A stretch of DNA of 11,278 nucleotides from Bacillota bacterium (GTDB taxonomy: Bacteria > Bacillota > Clostridia > Peptostreptococcales > Anaerovoracaceae): contig JAQXSU010000091.1 in assembly GCA_029219125.1 (NCBI GenBank), positions 1 to 11,278 of the forward strand, given 5' to 3'. The notes beneath the pieces were generated by a model, which saw nothing but the letters and a program-made list of their open reading frames with translations, was not told where the DNA came from and did not search any database. The number at the start of each line of letters is the position of its first letter. Positions within the stretch are counted from its first letter, which is position 1. Below are positions 1-6,088 of the stretch, in pieces. The position numbers and the translations under genes were made by a program.

Positions 1-119
1 ATCAGCAGGTCCACCGCGCCATACATGGCCTGCAGGCACAGGGCTGCCAGTACAGGCAATGCAAACCGGACCAGCTGCCCGAATATCTTGCCTTCTGTAA
101 ATTTTGCTTCCAGCTGCAT
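1..119 (-). CDS. MATE-family efflux transporter, N-terminal fragment (partial)
   Basis: Only the first 39 codons are inside the window; the gene continues past the left edge. The peptide starts MQLEAKFTEGKIFGQLVRFA and continues into LPVLAALCLQAMYGAVDLL. This is the usual opening of MATE multidrug/Na+ (or H+) antiporters: a short polar 'TEG.I...L..FA.P' lead into the first membrane helix, followed by 'Q..Y..VD'. The ATG at 117-119 is preceded on the minus strand by a very purine-rich ribosome site (GGGGAGGAAGG), which supports this start. MATE proteins are inner-membrane exporters of drugs and metabolites, but the substrate cannot be judged from this fragment. It has its own promoter at 264-292 and a leader of about 138 nt containing a hairpin. 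It could be another polysaccharide/MOP-superfamily member, but the opening motif favours MATE. Confidence 0.75.
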   Translation of the reverse strand, partial: MQLEAKFTEGKIFGQLVRFALPVLAALCLQAMYGAVDLL

Positions 120-177
120 TTCTTCCTTCCTCCCCTTTATATCTTATGTTTACGTTGAAGTTTTTCGTAACAAACAA

Positions 178-221
178 GCCGGATAAAACAGCGGGCATCT
201 CAGCCTGCCATCTTATCCGGC
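178..221 (-). promoter_or_regulatory. Leader hairpin in the 5' UTR of the MATE gene
   Basis: Perfect 9-bp arms GCCGGATAA (178-186) and TTATCCGGC (213-221) enclose a shorter inner stem, GGCA (194-197) / TGCC (206-209). The structure lies in the predicted leader. Read on the minus strand it is followed by a T-rich but interrupted stretch (TTGTTTGTT), so it might act as a weak attenuator or an mRNA-stabilising element. I do not recognise it as a known riboswitch class. Confidence 0.5.
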
Positions 222-263
222 CTAACTACATCCTCTGTGCGTTATCCTCCGATGAACGAAATA

Positions 264-292
264 ATCTTAGCAGAAAGCCCCGCCAAAGTCAA
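264..292 (-). promoter_or_regulatory. Sigma-A type promoter for the MATE gene
   Basis: On the minus strand a -35 TTGACT (287-292) and a -10 TAAGAT (264-269) are separated by exactly 17 bp, and the -10 has an extended TG (TGCTAAGAT). The predicted start is near 257, giving a leader of about 138 nt. An inverted repeat CCGCCA (280-285) / TGGCGG (298-303) encloses the -35, and two tandem 12-base repeats lie just upstream (304-330). Both are candidate regulator sites. Confidence 0.65.
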
Positions 293-303
293 GAGGCTGG
301 CGG

Positions 304-330
304 CAGGTTCTGACCGCCCAGGTTCTGACC
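304..330. repeat. Tandem direct repeat upstream of the MATE promoter
   Basis: CAGGTTCTGACC occurs at 304-315 and again, identically, at 319-330, a period of 15 bp. Each unit contains the near-palindrome GGTTCTGACC. The pair lies immediately upstream of the minus-strand -35 of the MATE gene and just after the stop codon of the GH18 gene. That position suits an activator, but no regulator gene is nearby and the function is inferred only. Confidence 0.5.
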
Positions 331-348
331 CGCCGGCCCCATCTCTCT

Positions 349-1296
349 TCAGATTCCGCCATAAAACACATTCATGATATTCCAGATTCCCACGCCGGCC
401 AGCCCCAGCTCCTGCACCAGAGAAAGCCGCGCCCGCCAGCTCTCCTCGTTTTCAAACCAGACGATATGCTGCCGTCCCGCCGGATCCGTATAAGTAAAGA
501 ACGGCGCCATGGCCTCTTCATCCCATTGAATCGGCACGCCGTAGTAAGCCGCACGGGCCTCCGCCTGGTAATTACTCAGCTTCTCCGCCTTGGACTCCCC
601 GGGCACGAAAGGCAGGGTCCAGTCATAGCCATAGTTGTTCAGCCCCATGAGGATTTTTTCCGGCGGGATCTCGCTGACGGCATATTCCAATACTCTTCGT
701 ACATTGATAATAGGCGATACGGGCATGGGCTCCCCGTAGGTATACCCCCACTCATACGTCATGATCAGGCAGTAATCCGCCGCCCGCCCCATGCCGGCAT
801 AGTCATGACCCTGGTATAAAAGCCCCGGCTGATCGGCCCGCACCTTGGGCGCCAGGGCCACCGTCACTGTCAGTCCCAGGGGAGCCAGACGGGACCGGGT
901 TCTTGCCACCAGCTCCACATAATCATCGGCGTAATCCGCCGCCAGATACTCGAAATCAAAATCGATCCCCGCCATCCCCTTGGCGAGTATGTTTTGCAAA
1001 ATATTCTCAATCAGATTGTCGGTTGCCGCCGGGTTGTTGAACACGGCGATGGCAATCTGGTCGTTGAACGCGCCGGACGCATCCAGCGGCGTCAGTACCA
1101 TCAGCGTGCCCACCCCCGATGCAGCCGCCTGGGAAATGATATTTTCGTCTTCCAGATTGATCAGTTCCCCGTCTTCCGTAAAACCGTAGCTGAAGGATGA
1201 CACCCAGGTAAGCCGCGGCAGCCACCAGGCCAGGGTGTCCGGACTGATGGACGGGTAGGCATATCCATTGACCAGCAGGTCTTCAAATTCAGGCAT
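349..1296 (-). CDS. GH18-family glycosyl hydrolase, YaaH/SleL-like catalytic domain
   Basis: A 315-aa protein made up almost entirely of a glycoside hydrolase family 18 barrel. The catalytic strand reads GIDFDFEYL at about 110-118, with D112, D114 and the presumed acid E116. Residues 177-190 (LIMTYEWGYTYGEP) and 214-229 (KILMGLNNYGYDWTLP) match the signature of the YaaH/SleL (YdhD) group, which cleaves N-acetylglucosamine linkages in peptidoglycan, notably spore cortex. Relatives usually carry N-terminal LysM repeats; none is visible here and there is no signal peptide, so the protein looks cytoplasmic or is exported without a classical signal. The ATG at 1294-1296 was chosen for its GAGGAAA ribosome site. 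Upstream in-frame codons run back into the divergent neighbouring gene and are rejected. The gene stands alone. The family is clear; the peptidoglycan substrate is inferred. Confidence 0.85.
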   Translation of the reverse strand: MPEFEDLLVNGYAYPSISPDTLAWWLPRLTWVSSFSYGFTEDGELINLEDENIISQAAASGVGTLMVLTPLDASGAFNDQIAIAVFNNPAATDNLIENILQNILAKGMAGIDFDFEYLAADYADDYVELVARTRSRLAPLGLTVTVALAPKVRADQPGLLYQGHDYAGMGRAADYCLIMTYEWGYTYGEPMPVSPIINVRRVLEYAVSEIPPEKILMGLNNYGYDWTLPFVPGESKAEKLSNYQAEARAAYYGVPIQWDEEAMAPFFTYTDPAGRQHIVWFENEESWRARLSLVQELGLAGVGIWNIMNVFYGGI

Positions 1297-1339
1297 GTTT
1301 CTTTCCTCACTTTCTCCGAGATCTTCTGTTTTCACGATT

Positions 1340-1369
1340 ATCGACAGGCTCATCGACAGGATTCCTGTC
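1340..1369. repeat. Direct repeat plus palindrome between divergent genes
   Basis: ATCGACAGG occurs at 1340-1348 and 1352-1360 (12-bp period). The second copy forms the left part of the palindrome GACAGGATTCCTGTC (1355-1369; 7-bp arms, one central base). It lies between the divergent GH18 and small membrane protein genes and could be an operator for either. No convincing promoter for the GH18 gene was found around it. Confidence 0.4.
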
Positions 1370-1418
1370 ACTCTAATGTATGCGGCCGAGGTCCTCTTTA
1401 TTATTCCGTTTTTCGGAC

Positions 1419-1446
1419 TTGCTTTTCCCGGCGGCTGTGCTATACT
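1419..1446 (+). promoter_or_regulatory. Promoter for the small membrane protein
   Basis: TTGCTT (1419-1424) and TATACT (1441-1446) are 16 bp apart, and the -10 carries an extended TG motif (TGCTATACT). The predicted transcript would start near 1453, about 30 nt before the ATG, with AAGGAG between them. Confidence 0.55.
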
Positions 1447-1483
1447 TTTAGAGGAAAATTTACGAAAAAGGAGCGAATCTATC

Positions 1484-1774
1484 ATGGCGGAATTATTCGA
1501 AACACTCATGCTCATCTGCTTCGGCTGCTCCTGGCCGATGAACCTGGCCAAGTCCATCCGTTCGAAAACCGCGAAGGGAAAAAGCGTCATGTTCCAGTAT
1601 GCCATCATGATCGGCTATGTCTTCGGCATCTGCAGCAAGTTTGCCGGCGGAAATATCAATTATGTACTGGCACTGTATTTTCTCAATCTGTTTATGGTCG
1701 CTGCGGATACCTGCCTCTATTACAGGAACCGGAAACTGGATCAGCTCAGAGACGAAGGAAAGCTGTCCGCATAG
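1484..1774 (+). CDS. Small three-helix membrane protein, PQ-loop/SemiSWEET-like
   Basis: A 96-aa hydrophobic protein with three predicted membrane segments at about 4-20, 36-54 and 58-80 and a charged C-terminal tail (RNRKLDQLRDEGK). After helix 1 comes WPMNLAKSIRSKTAKGKS (17-34), which resembles the PQ-loop pattern 'P(Q)....R.....G.S', with the Gln replaced by Met. One three-helix bundle is the size and layout of bacterial SemiSWEET sugar transporters, which work as dimers. The resemblance is by pattern only, and a transport function is inferred. The ATG at 1484 was chosen because AAGGAG lies 10-15 bases upstream and a promoter sits just before it; longer in-frame starts would overlap the GH18 start region. 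It is monocistronic and divergent from the GH18 gene, with a possible terminator downstream. Confidence 0.7.
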   Translation: MAELFETLMLICFGCSWPMNLAKSIRSKTAKGKSVMFQYAIMIGYVFGICSKFAGGNINYVLALYFLNLFMVAADTCLYYRNRKLDQLRDEGKLSA

Positions 1775-1810
1775 TCGGGATTGTCTTTTTCAGATCCCTG
1801 CCCCCTTCTC

Positions 1811-1879
1811 AAAACACGCCCTCCCGGGCCTTTCGGCTGTGCGCCGGGGTTTCGGTTTTCGGTGTGTTTTTTATTTTTT
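1811..1879 (+). terminator. Possible imperfect intrinsic terminator
   Basis: Outer arms AAAACAC (1811-1817) and GTGTGTTTTTT, with an inner CCCGG/CCGGG stem, are followed by TTTTTTATTTTTT. The stem is interrupted, so this is tentative, but the run of T after a GC-rich fold just past the small membrane protein gene fits a terminator. Confidence 0.4.
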
Positions 1880-1936
1880 GCATGCTTTGGAAGAGCAAAT
1901 GTGCTGCACATATGTGATAATTTGGGCACGGACGGG

Positions 1937-1974
1937 TTTTTGTCTGATTTTCGGTGGTGAGATGAAGACAAAAA
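1937..1974. promoter_or_regulatory. Inverted repeat in the AOR promoter (candidate operator)
   Basis: TTTTTGTC (1937-1944) and GACAAAAA (1967-1974) are perfect 8-bp inverted arms. They are 30 bp apart centre to centre (about three DNA turns) and flank the -35 position of the oxidoreductase operon. The right arm directly abuts the extended -10. The placement suggests binding by a dimeric regulator; its identity is unknown. Confidence 0.4.
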
Positions 1975-1983
1975 TGATACAAT
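1955..1983 (+). promoter_or_regulatory. Probable promoter of the aldehyde oxidoreductase operon
   Basis: An extended -10, TGATACAAT (TACAAT at 1978-1983), lies 17 bp after a poor -35, TGGTGA (1955-1960). The weak -35 suggests dependence on the extended -10 or on an activator. The predicted start near 1990 gives a leader of about 63 nt. A further palindrome, CACATATGTG, lies at 1907-1916. Confidence 0.5.
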
Positions 1984-1999
1984 AGTAACAAATATGACA

Positions 2000-2034
2000 G
2001 AATGCCGCAACCTTATCTGGTTTCGTCGGCATTC
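2000..2034 (+). promoter_or_regulatory. 5' UTR hairpin before the AOR ribosome site
   Basis: GAATGCCG (2000-2007) pairs perfectly with CGGCATTC (2027-2034), and an inner AACC (2009-2012) pairs with GGTT (2019-2022). It lies about 10 nt after the predicted transcript start and ends just before AGGAGG (2041-2046). It could stabilise the message or affect translation; it has no poly-T tail, so it is not a terminator. Confidence 0.5.
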
Positions 2035-2052
2035 AGGAGAAGGAGGAATACT

Positions 2053-4041
2053 ATGGCTACCAGTTACGGAGGCTACATGGGCAAGGTGGCTGACATCGAT
2101 CTGACCACCGGCACCATCCGCGAGTATCCATGGTCCGACGAGGAGCGCAGGCTGTTTCTGGGGGGTAAGACCATGGCAGCCAAGATCATCGGCGACCATC
2201 TGGCAGAAATTCGCGGACCCCTTGATGAAACCAATCTGCTGGTCATCTCCACCGGTCCGTTCACCGGCACCGGTGCACCCAGCTCCAGCCGGTTCAACGT
2301 GTCAGCCATTTCACCCCTGACCGGAATACTGACCTCCTCCAATTGCGGAGGCAATTTCGGCTACTATCTGAAAAAAGCCGGCTACGATGCCCTGGTGATT
2401 CATGGGCGCAGCGAGAAACCGGTCTGGCTGGAAATCCACAATGACCAGTTTACCTTCCACGACGGGCAGTCCCTCTGGGGCATGAAGACCGGACATACCC
2501 AGGAGGCACTGGACGAAGCGCTGGCAGAGCAGTCCGGCGGCAAAAGACGGAAAAACGGCAAAATCGTCATCGGTCCCGCCGGAGAAAACCTGGTGAAATA
2601 CGCATCCATCGTCAGCAATGAGCGGCTGGCAGGCCGAGGCGGCGTAGGTGCTGTTATGGGAAGCAAAAATCTGAAGGCTGTCACTGTCAGCGGCAACCAC
2701 ACCGTGCCGGTTCACGACAAGGAAAAGATGGATAAGCTGAACCGGTCCTGGTTTAAGTATCTCAGAAGCCATCCTCTCACCGGCGATCAGCTTCCGCGGC
2801 TGGGCACGGCAGGTCTGATTTCTTCCATGCAGATGAAGGGGCAGCTGTCCACGAAAAACTATACATACGGCCAGTTCGACCGGTTCGAAAAAGTAAACGG
2901 AGAAACACTGGCAGAAGAACATAATATTGTAAACAAGGGCTGTCTCACCTGTCCCATCAAATGCGCCCGGACAGTCCAGGTAGACGGCAAGGCCGTGAAG
3001 GGACCAGAACTGGAGACCCTGGGCCTGCTGGGGGGAGGCATCCTCAATGACAGCATGGAACTGATCCTGCGCTGGAACTATGAACTGGATGAGCTGGGCA
3101 TGGACACCATCACGGCGGCCAATACCCTGGCATGGGCCATGGAGGCAAACGAAAAAGGTCTCTGGAACAACGGCCTTGCCTTCGGCGATACCGCCGATAT
3201 TTCCCGGGTATGGGAGGACACCGCTTACCGCCGCGGCATCGGCGACGAGCTGGCAGAAGGCTCCCGTGCCCTGTCAGAAAAATACGGCGGCAAAGAATTC
3301 GCCATTCACTCCAAGGGGATGGAACTGGCTGCCTATGAACCGCGCCGTGCGGTAGGTCTGGGCCTCGGCTATGCTATTTCCAACCGGGGCGGCTGCCACC
3401 TCAACGGCGGATATCTGGTCATTCTGGAAGGCCTGGGTCTCAATGTGAACCAGCAGACGCCCCACGGCAAGCCGGATGTGACCATCATCTTCCAGGATCT
3501 GATGGAAGGTACATCCTCCTGCGGTCAGTGCGTATTCACCACTTATGGCTTTTTCCCGCCTCCGCTGATCCATCATCCTCACGCATGGTACACGAAGGCA
3601 TTTAATGCCATTGTCCCGGTGGCGGGGCCTGTGCTGCGGCTGCTTACCATGTTCCCGCAGGTGGTCTGCTTCCATCTGCCAATGATCTTCAACCAGTCCA
3701 AAGCGCTGAAATACGCCACCGGCATGAAGGTGACCTTCGGTTCCTTCCTGAAGGCAGGCAAGCGGGGTTACACCCTGGAACGCCTCATCAACACCCGCCT
3801 GGGAATCAGCCGGAAGGATGACAGCCTGCCGAAGCGTCTCACCGACGTGCCGCAGGTCGAAGGCGACGAAAAGACGAAGGTACCTCTGGAGTCGATGAAA
3901 GACGTGTACTACCGCGGACGCGGCTGGGATAAAGACGGAATCCCGACAGAAAAAACTCTGAAGAAACTCAATCTGGATCATCTGGCGGTCAGCCAAATGC
4001 CGGCAGGATCCTGTATGCAGGAGGTGAATCAGCATGGTTAA
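2053..4041 (+). CDS. Aldehyde:ferredoxin oxidoreductase (tungstopterin family)
   Basis: A 662-aa member of the AOR family, which uses a tungsten bis-pyranopterin and one [4Fe-4S] cluster to interconvert aldehydes and carboxylic acids with ferredoxin as electron carrier. The opening GGYMGKVADIDLTTGTIREY is typical. Cluster ligands C297, C300 and C304 lie in CLTCPIKC; the fourth is C490 or C493 (SSCGQC). H449 in GGCHLNGG and the acidic GPELET (317-322) match the active-site regions of Pyrococcus AOR (H448, E313 there). Residues around 200-235 (GENLVKYASIVSNERLAGRG) are the usual cofactor-binding stretch. The ATG at 2053 was chosen for AGGAGG 6 bases upstream. It is first in an operon with a MoaD-like protein, a polyferredoxin and an alcohol dehydrogenase. 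Likely cytoplasmic; the substrate is unknown, and use of tungsten rather than molybdenum is inferred from the family. Confidence 0.93.
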   Translation: MATSYGGYMGKVADIDLTTGTIREYPWSDEERRLFLGGKTMAAKIIGDHLAEIRGPLDETNLLVISTGPFTGTGAPSSSRFNVSAISPLTGILTSSNCGGNFGYYLKKAGYDALVIHGRSEKPVWLEIHNDQFTFHDGQSLWGMKTGHTQEALDEALAEQSGGKRRKNGKIVIGPAGENLVKYASIVSNERLAGRGGVGAVMGSKNLKAVTVSGNHTVPVHDKEKMDKLNRSWFKYLRSHPLTGDQLPRLGTAGLISSMQMKGQLSTKNYTYGQFDRFEKVNGETLAEEHNIVNKGCLTCPIKCARTVQVDGKAVKGPELETLGLLGGGILNDSMELILRWNYELDELGMDTITAANTLAWAMEANEKGLWNNGLAFGDTADISRVWEDTAYRRGIGDELAEGSRALSEKYGGKEFAIHSKGMELAAYEPRRAVGLGLGYAISNRGGCHLNGGYLVILEGLGLNVNQQTPHGKPDVTIIFQDLMEGTSSCGQCVFTTYGFFPPPLIHHPHAWYTKAFNAIVPVAGPVLRLLTMFPQVVCFHLPMIFNQSKALKYATGMKVTFGSFLKAGKRGYTLERLINTRLGISRKDDSLPKRLTDVPQVEGDEKTKVPLESMKDVYYRGRGWDKDGIPTEKTLKKLNLDHLAVSQMPAGSCMQEVNQHG

Positions 4042-4267
4042 TATCAAGCTCTTCGGCGCATTGCGCCTGAAATGCGGAATCTCCCACATGGAGGTCTACA
4101 GCAGCTCCGTGAAGGATGCATGCCGCCTTCTCAGCAAGGCCACCGGATTCCCGGAGAAAGATTTCAAAAACTGCATGTTCATGATCAACGGGCAAAACGC
4201 CAGGTATTCGTCAAAGCTGGAGGATGGCGACGAGCTGGTCTTCCTGACGCCGTCCGGCGGCGGCTGA
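4034..4267 (+). CDS. MoaD/ThiS-like small sulfur-carrier protein
   Basis: A 77-aa protein with the beta-grasp sequence pattern of MoaD/ThiS: an opening VNIKLFGALRL, a middle NGQNARYSSKLEDGDELVFL, and a C-terminal SGGG. In MoaD the terminal Gly-Gly is adenylated and then thiocarboxylated to deliver sulfur to molybdopterin. The ATG overlaps the last 8 bases of the oxidoreductase gene, which suggests translational coupling. Many AOR loci carry such a gene, so a role in making the tungstopterin dithiolene for this enzyme is the best inference. No activating enzyme (MoeB/ThiF) or MoaE is in the window, so those would have to be encoded elsewhere. ThiS-type thiazole synthesis is the alternative, but context argues against it. 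Confidence 0.85.
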   Translation: MVNIKLFGALRLKCGISHMEVYSSSVKDACRLLSKATGFPEKDFKNCMFMINGQNARYSSKLEDGDELVFLTPSGGG

Positions 4268-4299
4268 AGATGCAGCAGTTTATGGAGAGAGGTGATTTC

Positions 4300-4713
4300 A
4301 TGTCATATCAGATAACAGAAAACTGCATCGGCTGCACCCTGTGCGCAAAGAACTGCCCCACAGGCGCCATTTCCGGCCAGCTGAAAGAACGCCATGCGGT
4401 GGATGCCGGTCTGTGCGTGGATTGCGGCGTTTGCGGCAAAATCTGTCCGAAGGGCGCTGTTCTCGATGCCCGGGGGAAAACGACAGTCAAGGTGCCGAAG
4501 GACCAGTGGAAAAAGCCGGTCATTGATCCCGTGCTCTGCGCAGGCTGCTCTGTCTGCGTGGAAAACTGTCCGAAGGACTGCCTTGAAATCGAAGGTCCGA
4601 AATTCCATGGGGATATTCATACCATCGCCCGCTTCGTGAAGGGCAGAGAAAAGGACTGTATCGGCTGCGGCATCTGCGGCGATGTCTGCCCGATCGAAGC
4701 CATTCATTTTTAG
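4300..4713 (+). CDS. Polyferredoxin with four [4Fe-4S] motifs, AorA-like electron-transfer protein
   Basis: A 137-aa protein with four complete CxxCxxCxxxC motifs: C9-12-15-19, C39-42-45-49, C80-83-86-90 and C120-123-126-130. Each is followed by Pro, giving two double-cluster ferredoxin modules and room for four [4Fe-4S] clusters. One extra Cys is at 94. No signal peptide or membrane segment is visible. It follows the MoaD-like gene by 32 bases. Its size and cluster number recall the electron-transfer subunit AorA of the bacterial multi-subunit AOR, so it probably carries electrons to or from the oxidoreductase. The flavin subunit of that enzyme (AorC) is absent. The ATG at 4300 was preferred for GAGAGGTG just upstream; an in-frame ATG at 4270 would add ten residues. 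Confidence 0.88.
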   Translation: MSYQITENCIGCTLCAKNCPTGAISGQLKERHAVDAGLCVDCGVCGKICPKGAVLDARGKTTVKVPKDQWKKPVIDPVLCAGCSVCVENCPKDCLEIEGPKFHGDIHTIARFVKGREKDCIGCGICGDVCPIEAIHF

Positions 4714-4762
4714 TCTGATCAAACTTATGTCGGAAAAAAACGTCCGGCAGGGAGGTAAAAAT

Positions 4763-5962
4763 ATGGGAAAAGTATTTTGCAGAGTGTACCAGGGAGTATT
4801 TAAAATCGGTATGTACGTGATTCCGTGGGGCATGCCGAAAACGCTGGAAGGCGCCGGTTCTGTGAAGAAACTTCCGGCTCTGATCCGGGAGCAGGGCTAT
4901 ACGAAGGTCCTGGTGGTTACAGACAGCGTCCTCATGGGGCTGGGACTGCTGGACAGTCTCTTCGCTGCCATGACTGAGGCCGGTGTGGAGTATGTGGTGT
5001 ATGACGGCGTGCAGCCGAACCCGACGGATATCAATGTGAAGGACGGGCTGAAGCTCTTTCAGGAAAATAATTGCCAGGCCATGATTGCCTTTGGCGGCGG
5101 TTCTCCGATGGACTGCTGTAAGGCCATCGGTGCGCTGGCCGTGAAGAAGGGCAAAACCGTAGAGCAGCTGCAGGGGCTGTTCCGGGTTCTCCACAGAATC
5201 CCGACCATCTTTGCTGTGCCTACCACAGCCGGCACCGGTTCAGAAACCACCGTTGCTGCGGTCATTACCGATTCCAGGACCCACCACAAGGCATCCCTCA
5301 ACGATACCAGTCTGATGCCGAAATTCGCCGTGCTGGATCCGGAGCTGACCACCGGTCTGCCGCCGAAGGTGACTTCCACCACCGGTATGGATGCCCTCTG
5401 CCACGCAGTGGAATCCTACACCAATAACACGTATAACAGCAAGCTGGAAAAGAAGCTGGCGGAGGATGCCGTCCGGCTGATATATCATAATTTATATAAA
5501 GTCTATTGCGATGGTTCTGACATTGAAGCCCGTCAGAACATGCAGAAGGCTGCCTTCTATGCAGGACGTGCCTTCACCCGGGGCTGCGTGGGTTATGTCC
5601 ATGCCATCGGCCATACCCTGGGTGGTCTCTACGGCACCCCGCACGGTCTGGCCATGTCCGTGATCCTGCCTCATGTGATGCGCCAGTTCGGTCCTGCGGC
5701 CCATGAACGGCTGGCTCGTCTGGCAGAGGTCTGCGGCATGACCGGTCAGAACGATGCAGAGAAAGCCGAAGCCTTCCTCTGCTGGATCGAAGATCTGAAA
5801 GAGAAGATGGAAATTCCGCGGTGTCTTGATGTGATCAAAGAGGAAGATATTCCGCAGATCATTTCCTGGGCTATGAAAGAAGCCAATCCGCTGTATCCGG
5901 TTCCGGTCATCTGGGGCAAAGAGGACTTCGAGAAGTGCATTGCGTCTGTTCGCGGCAAATAG
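4763..5962 (+). CDS. Iron-containing alcohol dehydrogenase (group III)
   Basis: A 399-aa NAD(P)-dependent alcohol dehydrogenase of the Fe-ADH family, of the usual length. The dinucleotide-binding stretch FGGGSPMD is at 110-117 and PTTAGTGSE follows at about 155-163. Metal ligands by pattern with FucO are D210 and H214 (GMDALCHAVESY), H280 (VHAIGH) and H294 (TPHG); H284 matches the catalytic FucO H267. It starts 49 bases after the polyferredoxin with GGGAGG before the ATG and is probably in the same transcript. In context it would reduce the aldehyde made by the oxidoreductase to an alcohol, or supply aldehydes from alcohols. The actual substrate (ethanol, butanol, a diol or a branched alcohol) cannot be told. 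A terminator follows at 6013-6049. Confidence 0.92.
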   Translation: MGKVFCRVYQGVFKIGMYVIPWGMPKTLEGAGSVKKLPALIREQGYTKVLVVTDSVLMGLGLLDSLFAAMTEAGVEYVVYDGVQPNPTDINVKDGLKLFQENNCQAMIAFGGGSPMDCCKAIGALAVKKGKTVEQLQGLFRVLHRIPTIFAVPTTAGTGSETTVAAVITDSRTHHKASLNDTSLMPKFAVLDPELTTGLPPKVTSTTGMDALCHAVESYTNNTYNSKLEKKLAEDAVRLIYHNLYKVYCDGSDIEARQNMQKAAFYAGRAFTRGCVGYVHAIGHTLGGLYGTPHGLAMSVILPHVMRQFGPAAHERLARLAEVCGMTGQNDAEKAEAFLCWIEDLKEKMEIPRCLDVIKEEDIPQIISWAMKEANPLYPVPVIWGKEDFEKCIASVRGK

Positions 5963-6012
5963 CATCAGATGCAATCAATACATAAGAGCATAAAACGAAG
6001 CTTTAAAAAACA

Positions 6013-6049
6013 GAAAGCAGGCGAGCCGTGATGGCAAGCCTGCTTTTTT
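6013..6049. terminator. Intrinsic terminator between convergent genes
   Basis: AAAGCAGGC (6014-6022) pairs with GCCTGCTTT (6038-6046), with an inner GCC/GGC stem, and T6 follows on the plus strand. On the minus strand the stem is followed by TTTCTGTTTTTT, so it can serve both the alcohol dehydrogenase and trpB transcripts. Confidence 0.88.
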
Positions 6050-6088
6050 CATGCGTTTTTATTTTATGTCCTGTGCGCGGGACTGTGC

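Noticed and set aside
190..212. GGCTGAGATGCC in the MATE leader, resembling part of a TPP riboswitch (THI box)
   Set aside because: Only the short CTGAGA piece matches; the second conserved THI-box part (ACC...TTGAACCTGATC) is absent and the stems do not fit.
1297..1608. Upstream in-frame extension of the GH18 gene to 419 aa
   Set aside because: It runs across the divergent promoter and into the small membrane protein gene. The extra residues look non-coding, and the ATG at 1296 has a good ribosome site.
1907..1925. CACATATGTG/TGTGATAATTTGGG as a CRP/FNR-type site
   Set aside because: The second half-site does not match TCACA or ATCAA; only the short palindrome is real.
3274..4089. 271-aa open frame opposite the oxidoreductase gene
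   Set aside because: Antisense shadow of a clear AOR coding region, with low-complexity, non-protein-like composition.
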